From Saposhnikovia divaricata (lineage: Eukaryota > Streptophyta > Magnoliopsida > Apiales > Apiaceae), in contig CM071595.1 in assembly GCA_036435485.1 (NCBI GenBank), positions 105,950,580 to 106,014,579 of the forward strand: a stretch of DNA of 64,000 nt, read 5' to 3'. Of this stretch, positions 1 to 11,588 are shown piece by piece. Under the pieces are notes generated by a model. It was not told where the DNA came from and did not search any database. It saw nothing but the letters and a program-made list of their open reading frames with translations. A program made the translations under genes and the position numbers. Within the stretch, counting starts at the first letter, position 1, and each line of letters starts with the position of its first letter.

Positions 1-215
1 AAATAGAATCATCCGTGATATAATTGGAAAAAGAGAGGTTTTAGTTAGAGAAAATAGTGTTTTGGCTGAAAAAGGTAACCCGTTTTATAATTGGAAAAAA
101 ATATTTTAGTTAGAGAAATGAGAAATGGTAACGTGTTTTGGCTGACAAAGTTAAAGTTAATTGATTAGTTAAAAGTAATTATAATATACTCTTTAGTTAG
201 ATTAAATATAGAAGA

Positions 216-703
216 TATTATATTTTAGCTAAAAAGGAATTTACTTAGTTATTGAAAAATAGAAAAGGTAATATATTAATCTGAAAAAAGAAAATTGATT
301 ATTAAAGGAGAAATTTTAGTTAGATAAAATATAAAAGATATAAATTGATTAGTTAGTAGGATGAATTTTATCTGTAATTAAGTAAGGGTAAATAAGTAAA
401 ATCAACAATTACCGTACCGACCAACCAAACTTTTAATGTTTTGGCTTTTATATAATAGTATATTTTACCTAAAAAGGAAATTATTTAGTCATTAAAAATA
501 AAAAAGGTAATATGTTTAACCTAAAAAATGAAATTGATTAGTAAAGGAGAAATTTTGGTTAGATAAAATATAAAAGATATAAATTGATTAGTTGGTAGGA
601 TGGATTTTATTTGTAATTAAGTAAGGGTAAATAAGTAAAATCAACATGTACCTTACCGACCAACCAAACTTTTAATGTTTCGATTTTTATATAATAGTAT
701 AGT
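216..703. repeat. Diverged direct duplication, unit about 240 bp
   Basis: Two adjacent AT-rich copies (about 221-460 and 461-703) share long blocks at an offset of 240 bases, for example the stretch around 'aagtaagggtaaataagtaa' and the 'accgaccaaccaaactttta' block. Both end in a similar 'tttatataatagtata' tail, which also occurs near 10,045. No coding potential. Bases 1-215 are similar AT-rich DNA in which I see no gene. Confidence 0.75.
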
Positions 704-1204
704 ATAGATTCTTATTTTTTAGAATTTTTTTAAATTGAATTAATTCTAATATAAGATTGTGAGATAATATATTATACATTCTTATAATTAGTCTGTGGAA
801 CTAATTTTTATAATAAATTTAAATAAATAATTATCTTTTGGTCATTAGTTCTTTTTTTTGTAAAATTCAAAAGTATAAAACACATATTTTTTGCTTTCTT
901 AGGAAATTTACTTTTAAAATAAGAATAAACTTATGAGTCTAAAATAAGAGAGCATGACATTTTATGTCAATCTGGCATAGACTTGCGTAAAATGTCAATA
1001 TGGTATAGATTTGCATATAAAAATATTAGTTTAATATTAAAGTATATCTAATATCATTGTTACTACTTCGATTAATTTTTTGATTACTCCTTAGTCGATG
1101 ATCGATCCGTTGAAGTTTAATTTCTGATCTTTACATCCATATATATATTTTGTACAATTATAAACTACGACAAAAAAATAATAATAATGTAGTATACAAT
1201 ATTA
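704..1204. other. AT-rich intergenic DNA, no gene seen
   Basis: No convincing reading frame, RNA gene or repeat boundary. It ends at the left edge of the copia element at 1,210; the five bases before that edge are 'ctatt'. Confidence 0.6.
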
Positions 1205-1209
1205 CTATT

Positions 1210-2126
1210 TGTTGGAAAATGGAAAGTTTGAGGCATATTTATAATATGTTCTTGATATAATTTCCGAAATCTAACAAATGGAGGTTGTTCCTTGTAATGA
1301 GGACTTAAACTTTCATGTTTGGATCTAAGACATTTTCTTAGTGTAATCTATAAATAAATTGAGTTGAAAGAAGGATGTTTGTTGATTTATTTTAACAGGA
1401 AATCAGACTTTATTTGTTACAGTAGTATACTAAGGATCAGTACTTGGATTAAGTCCTGATGGACATAAAATCCTGACGGTACCAAATCCTGATGGAGTTC
1501 AGATGCTGACGTGAAATCCTGATGGACATCAGACGATGGTGAATCATGATGCTTCTGTAACTGAAATAAATCCTGATGATGCAGCTGTTAATGAAATTAA
1601 ATCAGAATATTTACTTTCCTTTTAAGGAATATCTGTTACGTTTTATTTTGGGTATTATATATATCAAAGATATAACGTTGGGAGATACATACGTTAAGGA
1701 AAACCCTTGTTCGTATTTCTTCTTTTCTGCTCTTTCTCTCTCAATACATACAGACGAAATACATAATTCTCAGGCAAACTGAGGTACTGGTCGCTGTTGA
1801 TCACTGGAGTACTTGTGAACCCATTGATCTGTGCTGTTTTATCCTGGAAGTGATATTGCTGCACAACGTAATTGGGGCAATAATCTCTTCAAGAACAGCA
1901 AAGTCTTCTCGAAGGGCTTGGTGACTCAGCTGTTCTTCTTTCTCTGATCAGTAGTTACTAAAGCTTCTGTGGGAGATAAGTATTCTTGCTTTTCTTGTTA
2001 ATTATAGTCTCTAATTATACTCCTGTTTATGCCTTCGTGTTTTGTTTCGTTATTTGGTTAATTGCATGTTCTTGTTTAATATATATCACTGCCTCATTGT
2101 TGTTATAGTTTAATTTCTACCCAACA
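1210..2126 (+). repeat. 5' LTR of copia-A
   Basis: 917-bp LTR bounded by TGTTGG and CCAACA. It contains short repeats of the type 'aaatcctgatgga' around 1,440-1,580. A 68-codon frame inside it (from 1,576) recurs in the 3' LTR at 7,190 simply because the LTR is duplicated; there is no reason to call it a gene. Confidence 0.85.
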
Positions 2127-2169
2127 ATCTTGAAGAGATTAATTGTGTTATATATTGTTAATTAACAAG

Positions 2170-5100
2170 ATGGTTAACAGAACTAAATCTCCTGTTGTTC
2201 AGACTAGCTCTGGGTCTGGTGTTACTGCATCTACCATTGACTGGACCACGTACCATTTCCCACAGCCTATTGATTTATCAGGAATGCCTGATAAATTCGG
2301 TGGGGGTGTTGGTTTTTCTCGTTGGCAGAAAAAGATGAAACTATGGTTAACGGTAAAGGGTCTATGGCCAGTGGTGCAGTATGAGAAACCACTTGTGGTT
2401 AAGGAAAAAGTCGAAACTGTTAATGCTTATGCCATGTGGGAGGAGAAGGATGGGGTGGCTAGGGCTGCAATTCTGGCAGCTTTAGCGAACACTCTATTCG
2501 ATGTTTATTCATCTGACTCCTACACTGCTAAGCTCTTATGGGAGAAGCTTGACCAGACACATAATACTGACTCGCAAGGTTTGGAAAAGTATTCTGTGGC
2601 TAGGTTCCTTGATTTTGAACTGGTGGATACTAAATCCATGACTGAGCAGGTGCATGAGTTTGAGATGTTGGTTCATGCTTTGAAGGAGTCCGGAATGGAC
2701 CTACCTGAAAAGTTTCAGGTTATGGTTGTGATTGAAAAGCTCCCTAAGTCTTGGGAAGATTTTGCACTCTCCCTGAAAAGACAGAAAGGAGAGATCACTT
2801 GGACAAACCTGATGTTGGACATCTCTGTGCAGGAACAACATAAGTCCAAACTGGGACATGTGATGCCTGTTGAACATGCTGGGAGTTCGAAGGTGAACGT
2901 ATTGACTGTAGGACAGAAAAGAAAGAATGTTACTAAGAAGGAAAACACTAAGTCTAATAAGGACAAGAACAAGGCTAAGAAACCAAAGGCAAACAAACCA
3001 TGTTGGTCTTGTGGACAGGTTGGTCATTAGAGCAAAGACTGTCCTGTTAAGAAAGCTAAGAAACCTGTTGTGGGAGCACAAGCTAACACTGTGCTTGGAA
3101 CCACTGGTGGGCATGTGGTTAACATGGTTGTTAGTGAGGCTATTGCTTCTGAAACTGACAACGGGTATGTAACCTACAACCCTGTACTTCTTTCCACTTA
3201 TTCGTCTCATGAATGGTTGATTGATACTGGAGCTAATGTACATATTTGTACTGATATTACTCTGTTTGTATCTTACCAATAGACTCATGGAATGACTGTG
3301 ACGATGGGGAATGCAAGTGCAGCTCAAGTACTTGGAATAGGAAACGTGGACCTGAAGTTCGCTTCTGGGAGTGTTCTATCCCTCACTAGAGTGCATCATG
3401 TTCCTGATATTCGTAGAAATATAATAAGTAGAAGTTGTTTAGTTAAGAATGGATTTGAACTTTCTTTGAAATGTAATAAAGTAGTTATTACACATACTGG
3501 TGTATTTTTTGGCAAAGGTTACTTATCTGATGGATTGTTTTTAATGAATGTTGAGCCTGTTTTGGGCGATCTTATTAATGATAGTGTTGCTCCCTCTGTT
3601 AATTGTGTTGAATAATCTGATTTGTGGCACCAACGTCTTGGTCATTAAATTTTGGTGCTCTAAAGAATATGATGAACTTAGAGTTGATTCCAAAGCATAC
3701 CTTTGATAAGAAATCTAAGTGTCAAGTATGTGTGACAGCTAAAAAAACTAGGAAACCCTTTCATAGTGTGGTTAGGGATTCAAATGTGTTAGATTTAGTG
3801 CACACGGACATATGTGAATTTGGTGGTGTTTTGACCAAGGATCATAATAGATACTTTATTACCTTTATAGATGATTGTAGTAGATATTGTCATGTTTATT
3901 TGCTTAAACATAAAGATGAAGCACTAGAAAAATTCATTATATTCAAAACTGAAGCTGAAACACAAACTGGTAAAGTACTTAAACGTTTGAGATCAGATAG
4001 AGTTGGTGAGTATATGAGTAACTAGTTTAATGAATTTTGCAAGAGCAATGGTATAATTCATGAGGTAACTCTACCATACACACCTGAGTCTAATGGGGTG
4101 GCAGAACGAAAGAACAGAACCATTAAGGATATGATCAATAGTATGTTGATTAATTCTGGGTTGCCTAAGTACATGTGGGGGGAGGCTCTGAACACGGCTT
4201 GCCATATTCTGAATAGAGTTCCTCTGAAACATATGGACAAGATACCTTATGAATTATGGATAAAGAAAAAGACTAGTTTAAAATATCTTCGTGTGGGGGG
4301 GGTGCCTCGCAAAGGTACTTGTCCCTGAACACAAGAGAAAGAAACTAGGGCCGAAAATTGTTGATTGCATCTTTCTGGGCTATATTGAAACCACTACGGC
4401 TATGAGATTTTTAGTCTTAAAATCTGACATAGATGGAATAGTGGCTAACACTATAGTTGAATTTCGTGATGCAACATTCTTTGAGGATGTGTTTCCTATG
4501 AAGACTGGTATACCTTAGGGTATTTCTGATGATGATCCCACTCGCACATCGAGTTCCATTCCTGATCATGTAGAAAGAATGACAAATGTGGGGGCAGATC
4601 CTGATAGTAGCTCTACTCCTGATGAAGTAGAGGAACCTAGAAGGAGTAAGCGTGCAAAGGTAGTCAAGGATTTTGGAAGTGATTTTATCACTTACAATAT
4701 CGAGGATGAACCTTTAACTTTCTGGCAGGCCATGGATTCTTCAGAATCAAGGTACTGGAAAGGTGCTGTAAAAAGTGAAATTGATTCTATTGTTTCTAAC
4801 GGAACATGGGAGTTGGTTGATCTACCTCCTGGGTGTTCTACTATAGGATGTAAATGGGTCTTCAAAAGGAAGATGAACCCGGATGGCTCAATAAATAAGT
4901 ATAAAGCTAGGCTAGTAGCTAAGGGTTTTAAGCAAAAGGAAGGCATTGATTACTTTGATACATACTCTCCTGTTGCTAGAATGACAACAATCCAAATGCT
5001 TATAGCATTGGCTTCTGTACATGGTCTTATCATCCATCAAATGGATGTAAAGACAGCTTTTCTTCATGGTGAACTTGAAGAAGAGATTTATATGGATCAG

Positions 5101-6287
5101 CCTGAGAGATTTGTTGCATCTGGTAACGAAAGGAAAGTATGTAAGTTAATCAAGTCTATATATGGCTTAAAACAAGCTCCAAGAGACTGGCTTAAAAAGT
5201 TTGATGAAACTGTTTTAGAATCAGAATTTGTAGTTAATGAAAGTGACAAGTGTGTCTACTACATGGTTAAAGGAAATGAATGTATTATTTTGTGCCTATA
5301 TGTGGAAGACATTTTATTGTTTGGAACCAATATTGAGATTATTAACGAGACAAAAGTGTTTTAAAAAGGCATTTTGATATGAAGGATATGGGGGAGGCTA
5401 GTGTGATTCTTGGTATCAAGTTGACTCAGTCAACTGATGGAATAACCTTGTCACAATCTCATTATATAGAGAAATCTATACTTGAGAAGTACGGTTATTC
5501 AAATTTTAGAATCGCAAGTACTCCGTATGATCCTAAAATTGCCCTTGTCAAGAATAGTTCAGGAGTTCCTGTGTCTCAGTTAAGGTATTCTCAGATTACT
5601 GGGAGTTTGTAGTATCTTGCTAATGGTACTAGGCTGGATATTTCATATTCAGTGTCTAAGTTAGCAAGATATACAAGCTGTCCAAACAAAACTCATTGGG
5701 ATGCTCTTGATAGAGTACTTAGATATCTGAAAGGCACCATCTATCTTGGTCTGCATTACAGGAGGTTTCCTGTAGTGCTAGAGGGATATAGTGATGCAAG
5801 TTGGATAGCTAAGAAGTCTGGTTCCAATGGAGTGACTGGATATCTGTTTACCCTAGCGGGTGGAGCAGTGTCTTGGAAGTCTTCAAGATAACCTATTATA
5901 ACTCGGTCTACTTTTGAGGCTGAGTTGTGTGCATTAAATGCCACGGGGACTGAGGCTGAATGGTTACATGGACTGATGTCGATGTTACCTGTAGTAAGTC
6001 GTCCACTTCCTGCTTTTGTTGTTCATTGTGATAGCCGTATAATTATCGACAAGATTAACAGCCAGAAGTATAATGTGAAAACAAAGAGACATATCCAAGT
6101 TAGACTGAAGTCAATAAGGGGTCTAATGTCTGAAAGGATTATTGCTGTTGAGTTTGTTGGAACTCAAGATAACCTAGCTGATCCTTTGACTAAGGGACTT
6201 GAGCATGCTGTAGTCCTTAAGTCTAGGTTGGGGATGGGACTGATAACCCATAATGATTCATCTACAGCGAGAACCCAATACACATGA
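2170..6287 (+). pseudogene. copia-A gag-pol remnant
   Basis: Order gag, protease, integrase, reverse transcriptase (RT), RNase H is typical of Ty1/copia. Gag (from the ATG at 2,170; an in-frame ATG lies at 2,143) ends with a CCHC zinc knuckle (C-x2-C-x4-H-x4-C) that is split by a TAG at 3,028-3,030. Further in-frame stops lie at 3,280, 3,613, 4,023, 4,516, 5,610 and 5,889. Frames shift near 3,645, in a run of eight G at 4,295-4,302, and near 5,360. Recognisable pieces are the protease core 'DTGAN' (about 3,222), integrase around 3,800-4,200, RT at 4,579-5,364 with 'YGLKQAPRDW', and RNase H at 5,650-6,287 ending in 'ADPLTKGLEHA'. The RT active-site motif reads YVED where the family has YVDD. 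It is a non-functional relic. Confidence 0.93.
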
Positions 6288-6817
6288 GAGGAGATCCCTC
6301 GAAAATGTATTCAATGTGGTAATAATAAAATGTAAGGGTGAATTGGTTGTACCTTTAACTACATAGATTGATACTCACGTATCTGGAGTCTATCCCCTGT
6401 AAACCTATAAGGTACTGTAACTGCCAGAATAGCAAGAGTTATTTGAACTCTGAATAGGGTCAAGTCATATGACGAGATGCTAGCAGTACATCTCTGGAGA
6501 TGCCCAGCTAAGCGAATGTAATTGTGTGGTCGTAATTAGAGGAAAGGGTTATTCCTTGTAGCATTCGACTAACAGGATCGAGACATGACCATTAACGCCT
6601 CAAAGCCGTAGATTAGCACCATAGCCTTTGACTTGTCGTCGTCTATTGAGTGTGGTTACACCAAACGGATAAAGATTCAAGGTGAAACATTCCATCTGAA
6701 TCCGGTAGCCATCGAAGTAGAGGGCTTAGGAGGGTTCAAACCCGGAAGGGTACCTACTCTGAAAAAAAAGGTCATGATGAGAACCGATATGCATTTCTGT
6801 ATGGATTTGTGGGGGAT

Positions 6818-7665
6818 TGTTGGAAAATGGAAAGTTTGAGGCATATTTGTAATATGTTCTTGATGAAATTTCCGAAATCTAACAAGTGGAGGTTGTTCCT
6901 TGTAATGAGGACTTAAACTTTCATGTTTGGATCTAAGACATTTTCTTAGTGTAATCTATAAATAAATTGAGTTGAAAGAAGGATGTTTGTTGATTTATTT
7001 TAACAGGAAATCAGACTTTATTTGTTACAGTAGTATACTAAGGATCAGTACTTGGATTAAGTCCTGATGGACATAAAATCCTGACGGTACCAAATCCTGA
7101 TGGAGTTCAGATCCTGACGTCAAATCCTAATGGACATCAGATACTAACGATGGTGAACCCTAATGCTTCTGTAACCGAAATAAATCCTGATGATGCAGCT
7201 GTTAATGAAATTAAATCATAATATTTACTTTCCTTTTAAGGAATATCTGTTACGTTTTATTTTGGGTATTATATATATCAAAGATATAACGTTGGGATAT
7301 ATATACGTTAAGGAAAACCCTTGTTCGTATTTCTTCTTCTCTGCTCTTTCTCTCTCAATACATACAGACGAAATACATAATTCTCAGGCAAACTGAGGTG
7401 CTGGTCGCTGTTGATCACTTGAGTATTTATGAACTCATTGATTTGTGCTGTTTTATCCTGGAAGTGATATTGCCGCAACCCAATCACAATGTAAGTGGGG
7501 CAATAATCTCTTCAAGAACAACCAAGTCTTCTCGAAGGGCTTGGTGACTCAGCTGTTCTTCTTTCTCTGATCAGTAGTTGCTAAAGCTTCTGTGGGAGAT
7601 AAGTATTCTTGCTTTTCTCGTTAATTATAGTCTCTAATTATACTCCTGTTTATGCCTTTGTGTTT
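6818..7665 (+). repeat. 3' LTR of copia-A, truncated
   Basis: Aligns with 1,210-2,060 over most of its length, with substitutions and an indel near 7,476. After 'tatgcctttgtgttt' the sequence departs from the 5' copy, so the terminal CCAACA and the flanking duplication are missing. Confidence 0.85.
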
Positions 7666-8770
7666 ATTGTCGAAATCATAAAGTGCATTATTCTGAATGT
7701 TTATTGTCATTTTAACTAGGAAAAAATGAATTTAGGTCAAACTTGAAAAGAAAATAATATAATTTAATCGTTTCTTATGGAACTGAAGTCAAAATTCAAA
7801 AACTCGAAACAAACCCGACAAATTTGAAAATTTGATATGGATCCAATAAGGTCGAAAACTCGATAATAACCCTATAAGCTTGAAAACTCTTTAAAAAACT
7901 TAATAAACTCGAAAACTCATTTAAAAACTCGATAAAATGAAAACTTCTTGAACTCAACTCATTTACTATAAGAGTCGAGTTGGAGCACAAATTTTAATCT
8001 CGATGGTTTTTAGGCTCGACTCGACTTAAAAAAAATCAAAACTTGAATGTGATATTATAAAATTTTTAGCAATTTAGGAACAAATAAAGTTAAAATATTA
8101 TGCTTCAAATAAAAAAAAATACTTTTTGTAAATGTAATTATGATTTATTATCTTTTTTAATATTTAATATATACTAAAATTGTGCTACTTTTTGTAAATG
8201 TAAATATAATTATATAAAAATTTATTAATTATTTTAAAATTCCATTAACAAACATATCATTGTGAAAATCGAGAACTATAAACCTGGTTGCAGTATTGAT
8301 GGTGAAATGATCAAATAATTGACGCCATAATTGAATTTAATTTAGTATTTAAAAATATTTAACACATTAGTTTTATTTATTGTAAAACATTGTCATAAAG
8401 AAAAATATATGGCGATTAATAAAATTTAAAAAATCAATTTAATGAAATAACTTGTAAGAATTATTCGAGAATGAGGATATTTAGAACATTGAAGGTACAA
8501 GATTACATTTTGTAGCAATATATAACATACTTATAATTCGTGTATTGCACTGATTTTTTCAATATTTTTGTTATTTTATTCTATTGAAATTTATAAATGT
8601 ATATATATAATCTGGTCGAAAATTTAATTAAAATGAATATATATGCGTACAAAAGTAGCAAGAAATTGGTAACCTAACTAAGCATGTAACTTACTGTTTA
8701 TGAGCGTTGTTGATATGTCTTTTCTCAAAAATTACCGTTGTTGCCTATTGGTGAGTGATTGATTTAATCG
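7666..8770. other. AT-rich intergenic DNA with 'cgaaaactcgata' microrepeats
   Basis: Between 7,795 and 8,030 variants of 'tcgaaaactcgataa' recur irregularly. Elsewhere I see no gene, RNA or element end. Confidence 0.5.
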
Positions 8771-8790
8771 ATATATATATATATATATAT

Positions 8791-9301
8791 AGGCCATTGC
8801 TCCATGAAAAACACCCTTATATAAAGAACAAGAAAGAACGCTAGAGAATCAATCTAAACCATTGAATAAATTATGATCTAACGGCGCCGCAAGGGGGCAC
8901 ACACAATTAAAATGCACCCTCACATACTAGATCAAAAAAAAATCAGATGAACAGTGCTGGGTTACGTGGCAGGTGCCACGTTAGCAGGTGTCACGTGGCA
9001 CTGCCACGGCAGCAAATGATGATGTGGCAGTGACACGTGGCAGTGGCAGCTGCTGATGTGGCCTTCCACGTGTCACTGCCACATCATCATTTGCTGACGT
9101 GGCAGTACCACATCAGTAGGTGCCACGTGTCACTGCCATATCATCATTTGCTGACTTGGCAGTAACACGTAGCAGCGCCACGTGGCACCTGCTGATGTGG
9201 CCTGCCACATCACCCAGAACTGTTTACCTGAAAAAAATATTTTTTTTTTGCGATAGTGTTCTTTATTGTTCTTTATATAAGGTGTTCTTCATGGAATGCA
9301 A

Positions 9302-9303
<2 letters not shown>
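8791..9303. mobile_element. Foldback MITE in a (TA)n tract, member 1
   Basis: The left end reads 'aggccattgctccatgaaaa', followed by 'cttatataaagaacaagaaa'. The right end, on the other strand, reads 'agttgcattccatgaagaac' followed by 'cttatataaagaacaataaa', so the element has imperfect terminal inverted repeats of roughly 45 bp. (AT)n lies on the left and (CT)n-(TA)n on the right. A GC-rich core near 8,880 resembles the other two members. The interior (8,960-9,220) is a dense set of direct and inverted copies of 'tgccacgtg'-type sequence with five CACGTG hexamers. There is no coding frame. Rice 'Micron' elements, which target (TA)n microsatellites, show a similar habit; family identity is not established. 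Confidence 0.75.
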
Positions 9304-9362
<59 letters not shown>

Positions 9363-9369
9363 TAAATAT

Positions 9370-9696
9370 AGGCTAGTGATCAAATTGAAACCAAAATTAA
9401 AATAGAAACTAATCTTAGCTCTTAGATCTATCTAATCTAATGGCCCCGCTAGGGACACCACACATAAATCCAATACACCCTCACATACACAATCCCAACT
9501 AATTCCCTCCGTTTTTAATTTAATTTTTCCCGTCAATTGGTGAGTTTTTTCTGAAATTCGACTTCACTATATTTTTCTGCATCTCCCAACGATCAGTTTT
9601 CATACCACATGTGCTATATTCCGATGCGATTTAGAATTTTTTTTTTATTTAGTTTCTAGTTTCTATTATAAGAGTGGTTTCTATTTGAGCATGACC

Positions 9697-9698
<2 letters not shown>
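9370..9698. mobile_element. Foldback MITE in a (TA)n tract, member 3
   Basis: Left end 'ggctagtgatcaaattgaaa' and reverse-complemented right end 'ggtcatgctcaaatagaaac' form imperfect inverted repeats that continue into 'aatagaaact'. (TA)n lies on both sides. The internal 'ctaatggccccgctaggg' block at about 9,437 matches the cores of the other two members. No coding frame. Confidence 0.65.
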
Positions 9699-9744
<46 letters not shown>

Positions 9745-9746
<2 letters not shown>

Positions 9747-9880
9747 CCATTATAGTGGGAGAATTCTCTTATATAAAGTTCAACAAAGAACCATGAATTC
9801 TACTATAAAATCTCATAAATAATTTATTTTTGAATTATGTTTAATAAAATGTTGATTCAATTCTGATGTAGAATATAATT

Positions 9881-9892
<12 letters not shown>
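9745..9892. mobile_element. Short (TA)n-bounded segment resembling a MITE end
   Basis: Starts 'aaccattatagtgggagaat' followed by 'ctcttatataaagttcaaca', similar to the left ends of the neighbouring foldback elements. The right part does not form the matching inverted end, so it may be a truncated or different family member. (TA)n flanks it on both sides. Confidence 0.4.
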
Positions 9893-9929
<37 letters not shown>

Positions 9930-10229
9930 CCAAAAAATTAACACTTGAAACTTGAAGTAAAGAAAATGATTTTAAATTTGATTTTGCTTTAAAACCAAAA
10001 CCAAACTGAAAACAAAACCGAAAACCAAAATTCTCAATATTTCGGCTTTAATATAATAGTATAGATATCTATTTTTTTAAAATAATATATAACATTGACA
10101 AATAAAATTAGATAATACAAAATAAATTTATTTTATTTCAACATGTGTTTTACACATGTCGTGTATATGTGGGTGGGAGTGAGTGCTTAAATGTTTTTAA
10201 AATAAAATATTGTGTAACTGCCTTTTATC

Positions 10230-11532
10230 TATACATCTTTCTCCCCCTTTTCTCTTCAGCCCCTCCCCTCTCTCACCTGCCACCTTTCATTGGCCACTAC
10301 ATTCTCTATTAGCTCTCCATTTTCACACACACGTAGATCGTGTATGTGTGTGTGTGTATATATATGTAGAATAATTAAATCGTATAACATATCTATAGAT
10401 TCGGTCACTATTATCGAACTTTGTTACCATCATTACAATCACACCATTACCACTTCATCGTTGCATATACTTCGCATCATCCCTATCATCCATAACTACA
10501 GATCTAACTCTTTCATTGGTGATTCATTTTCCAACATCGAAGCACCATTATACCACTATCACCATCTCAGATCGATTAGTCACGCTGTAAGATTTGTCAA
10601 AGAAAGCTTTGGTGATAATTTTGGCAATTATTTTATTATAAAATCCTTCATTTTCGCATCGTAGCTTAAACTTTATATAGTCAATTTCACAAAAATTTCT
10701 TTCTATAACTCTCATAGTAACGTCATCGACGGTTGCCCTTTATCTCGCACTAAATCAGACGGAAGGAAGGTATCCAGTCAGATCTGGTAAGCTGGTAACT
10801 TACGCAATTAATTATTAATTATGTTCTCTCTTAAATAGCTAAATACACTGCATCTTCTAATATTTCAATCGTAAATATGCTTCATCTTTTTTTACTTGAT
10901 ACCTTATACTTTGTCTTGGATTATACATGATAGATTTGATATATCATATGAAGAGAGATACATTAAATTGGGCAATGGAGCTCGAACAATTCAATTTTAA
11001 ATACAAGTCTCGACATGCCATATATGAAGAAGCACTTACCATAAAATGAAAAATTTATGGTATAATCTTTGCTCTTATTTTTTTATAACTAAAATTGAAA
11101 TCGTATATTGTAAAAAAAATTGTCATAATAAATGTTAAAGATTAATTAAAAATTGTATTTCGCTTGAAATAAAATATATAGGTGATAAAGTACTATTAGG
11201 TCTCAATTATACTTTGGTCATAAACTACTCTATGATAATATGACCAACATATATATATATATATATATATATAATACATATAGATATTTTATTTATCAAT
11301 TTCTTAAGTTGACACTCGTGTTTTGCACGTGACATACAAGTCTTCGTATACATCTATTGTGCAAGTGCTCAAATAAGAACCACAATTAGAATAAAAATTG
11401 ACACTCAATCCAATCTTACATCTTTATGATTATTTATAACTTCGATCAAACATCTTTCATCCCCACCTACCTCCCTCTCCCTCCCTCATGTGCCACCCTT
11501 CTTCGACACCTATCCATCCACATCCCCCCCAC

Positions 11533-11588
<56 letters not shown>

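Larger units (their letters stand above)
1210..7665 (+). mobile_element. Degenerate Ty1/copia LTR retrotransposon (copia-A)
   Basis: Plus-strand element with 5' LTR, gag-pol remnant and 3' LTR. The 5' LTR begins TGTTGG and ends CCAACA, giving a 6-bp terminal inverted repeat. The 3' LTR starts at 6,818 after a purine-rich tract ('gtggggga', about 6,809-6,816), but its similarity stops near 7,665, about 70-80 bases short of the end expected from the 5' copy. No matching target duplication is therefore visible. Immediately after the 5' LTR I do not see the initiator-Met primer site (TGGTATCAGAGC) that the other LTR elements here carry. Bases 6,288-6,817 are a non-coding tail between pol and the 3' LTR. 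The LTR copies differ by many substitutions and small indels, so the insertion is old. Confidence 0.9.
8771..9928. repeat. Cluster of (TA)n and (CT)n microsatellites
   Basis: (AT)n at about 8,771-8,791, (CT)n at 9,302-9,327 running into (TA)n to 9,361, then (TA)n at 9,699-9,744 and 9,893-9,928. The tracts alternate with short non-coding elements, described separately, that appear to sit inside them. Confidence 0.95.

Noticed and set aside
2701..3327. 208-codon minus-strand frame
   Set aside because: Antisense shadow of the copia-A gag region, with no domain.
6633..6839. 68-codon frame between pol and the 3' LTR of copia-A
   Set aside because: Not seen in other copia elements, no domain, and it overlaps the polypurine tract and LTR start.
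9120..9365. Frames reading through (CT)n, (TA)n and (CA)n tracts, here and at 11,426-11,681, 13,625-13,876, 32,612-32,812 and 57,604-57,900
   Set aside because: Low-complexity peptides from microsatellites.
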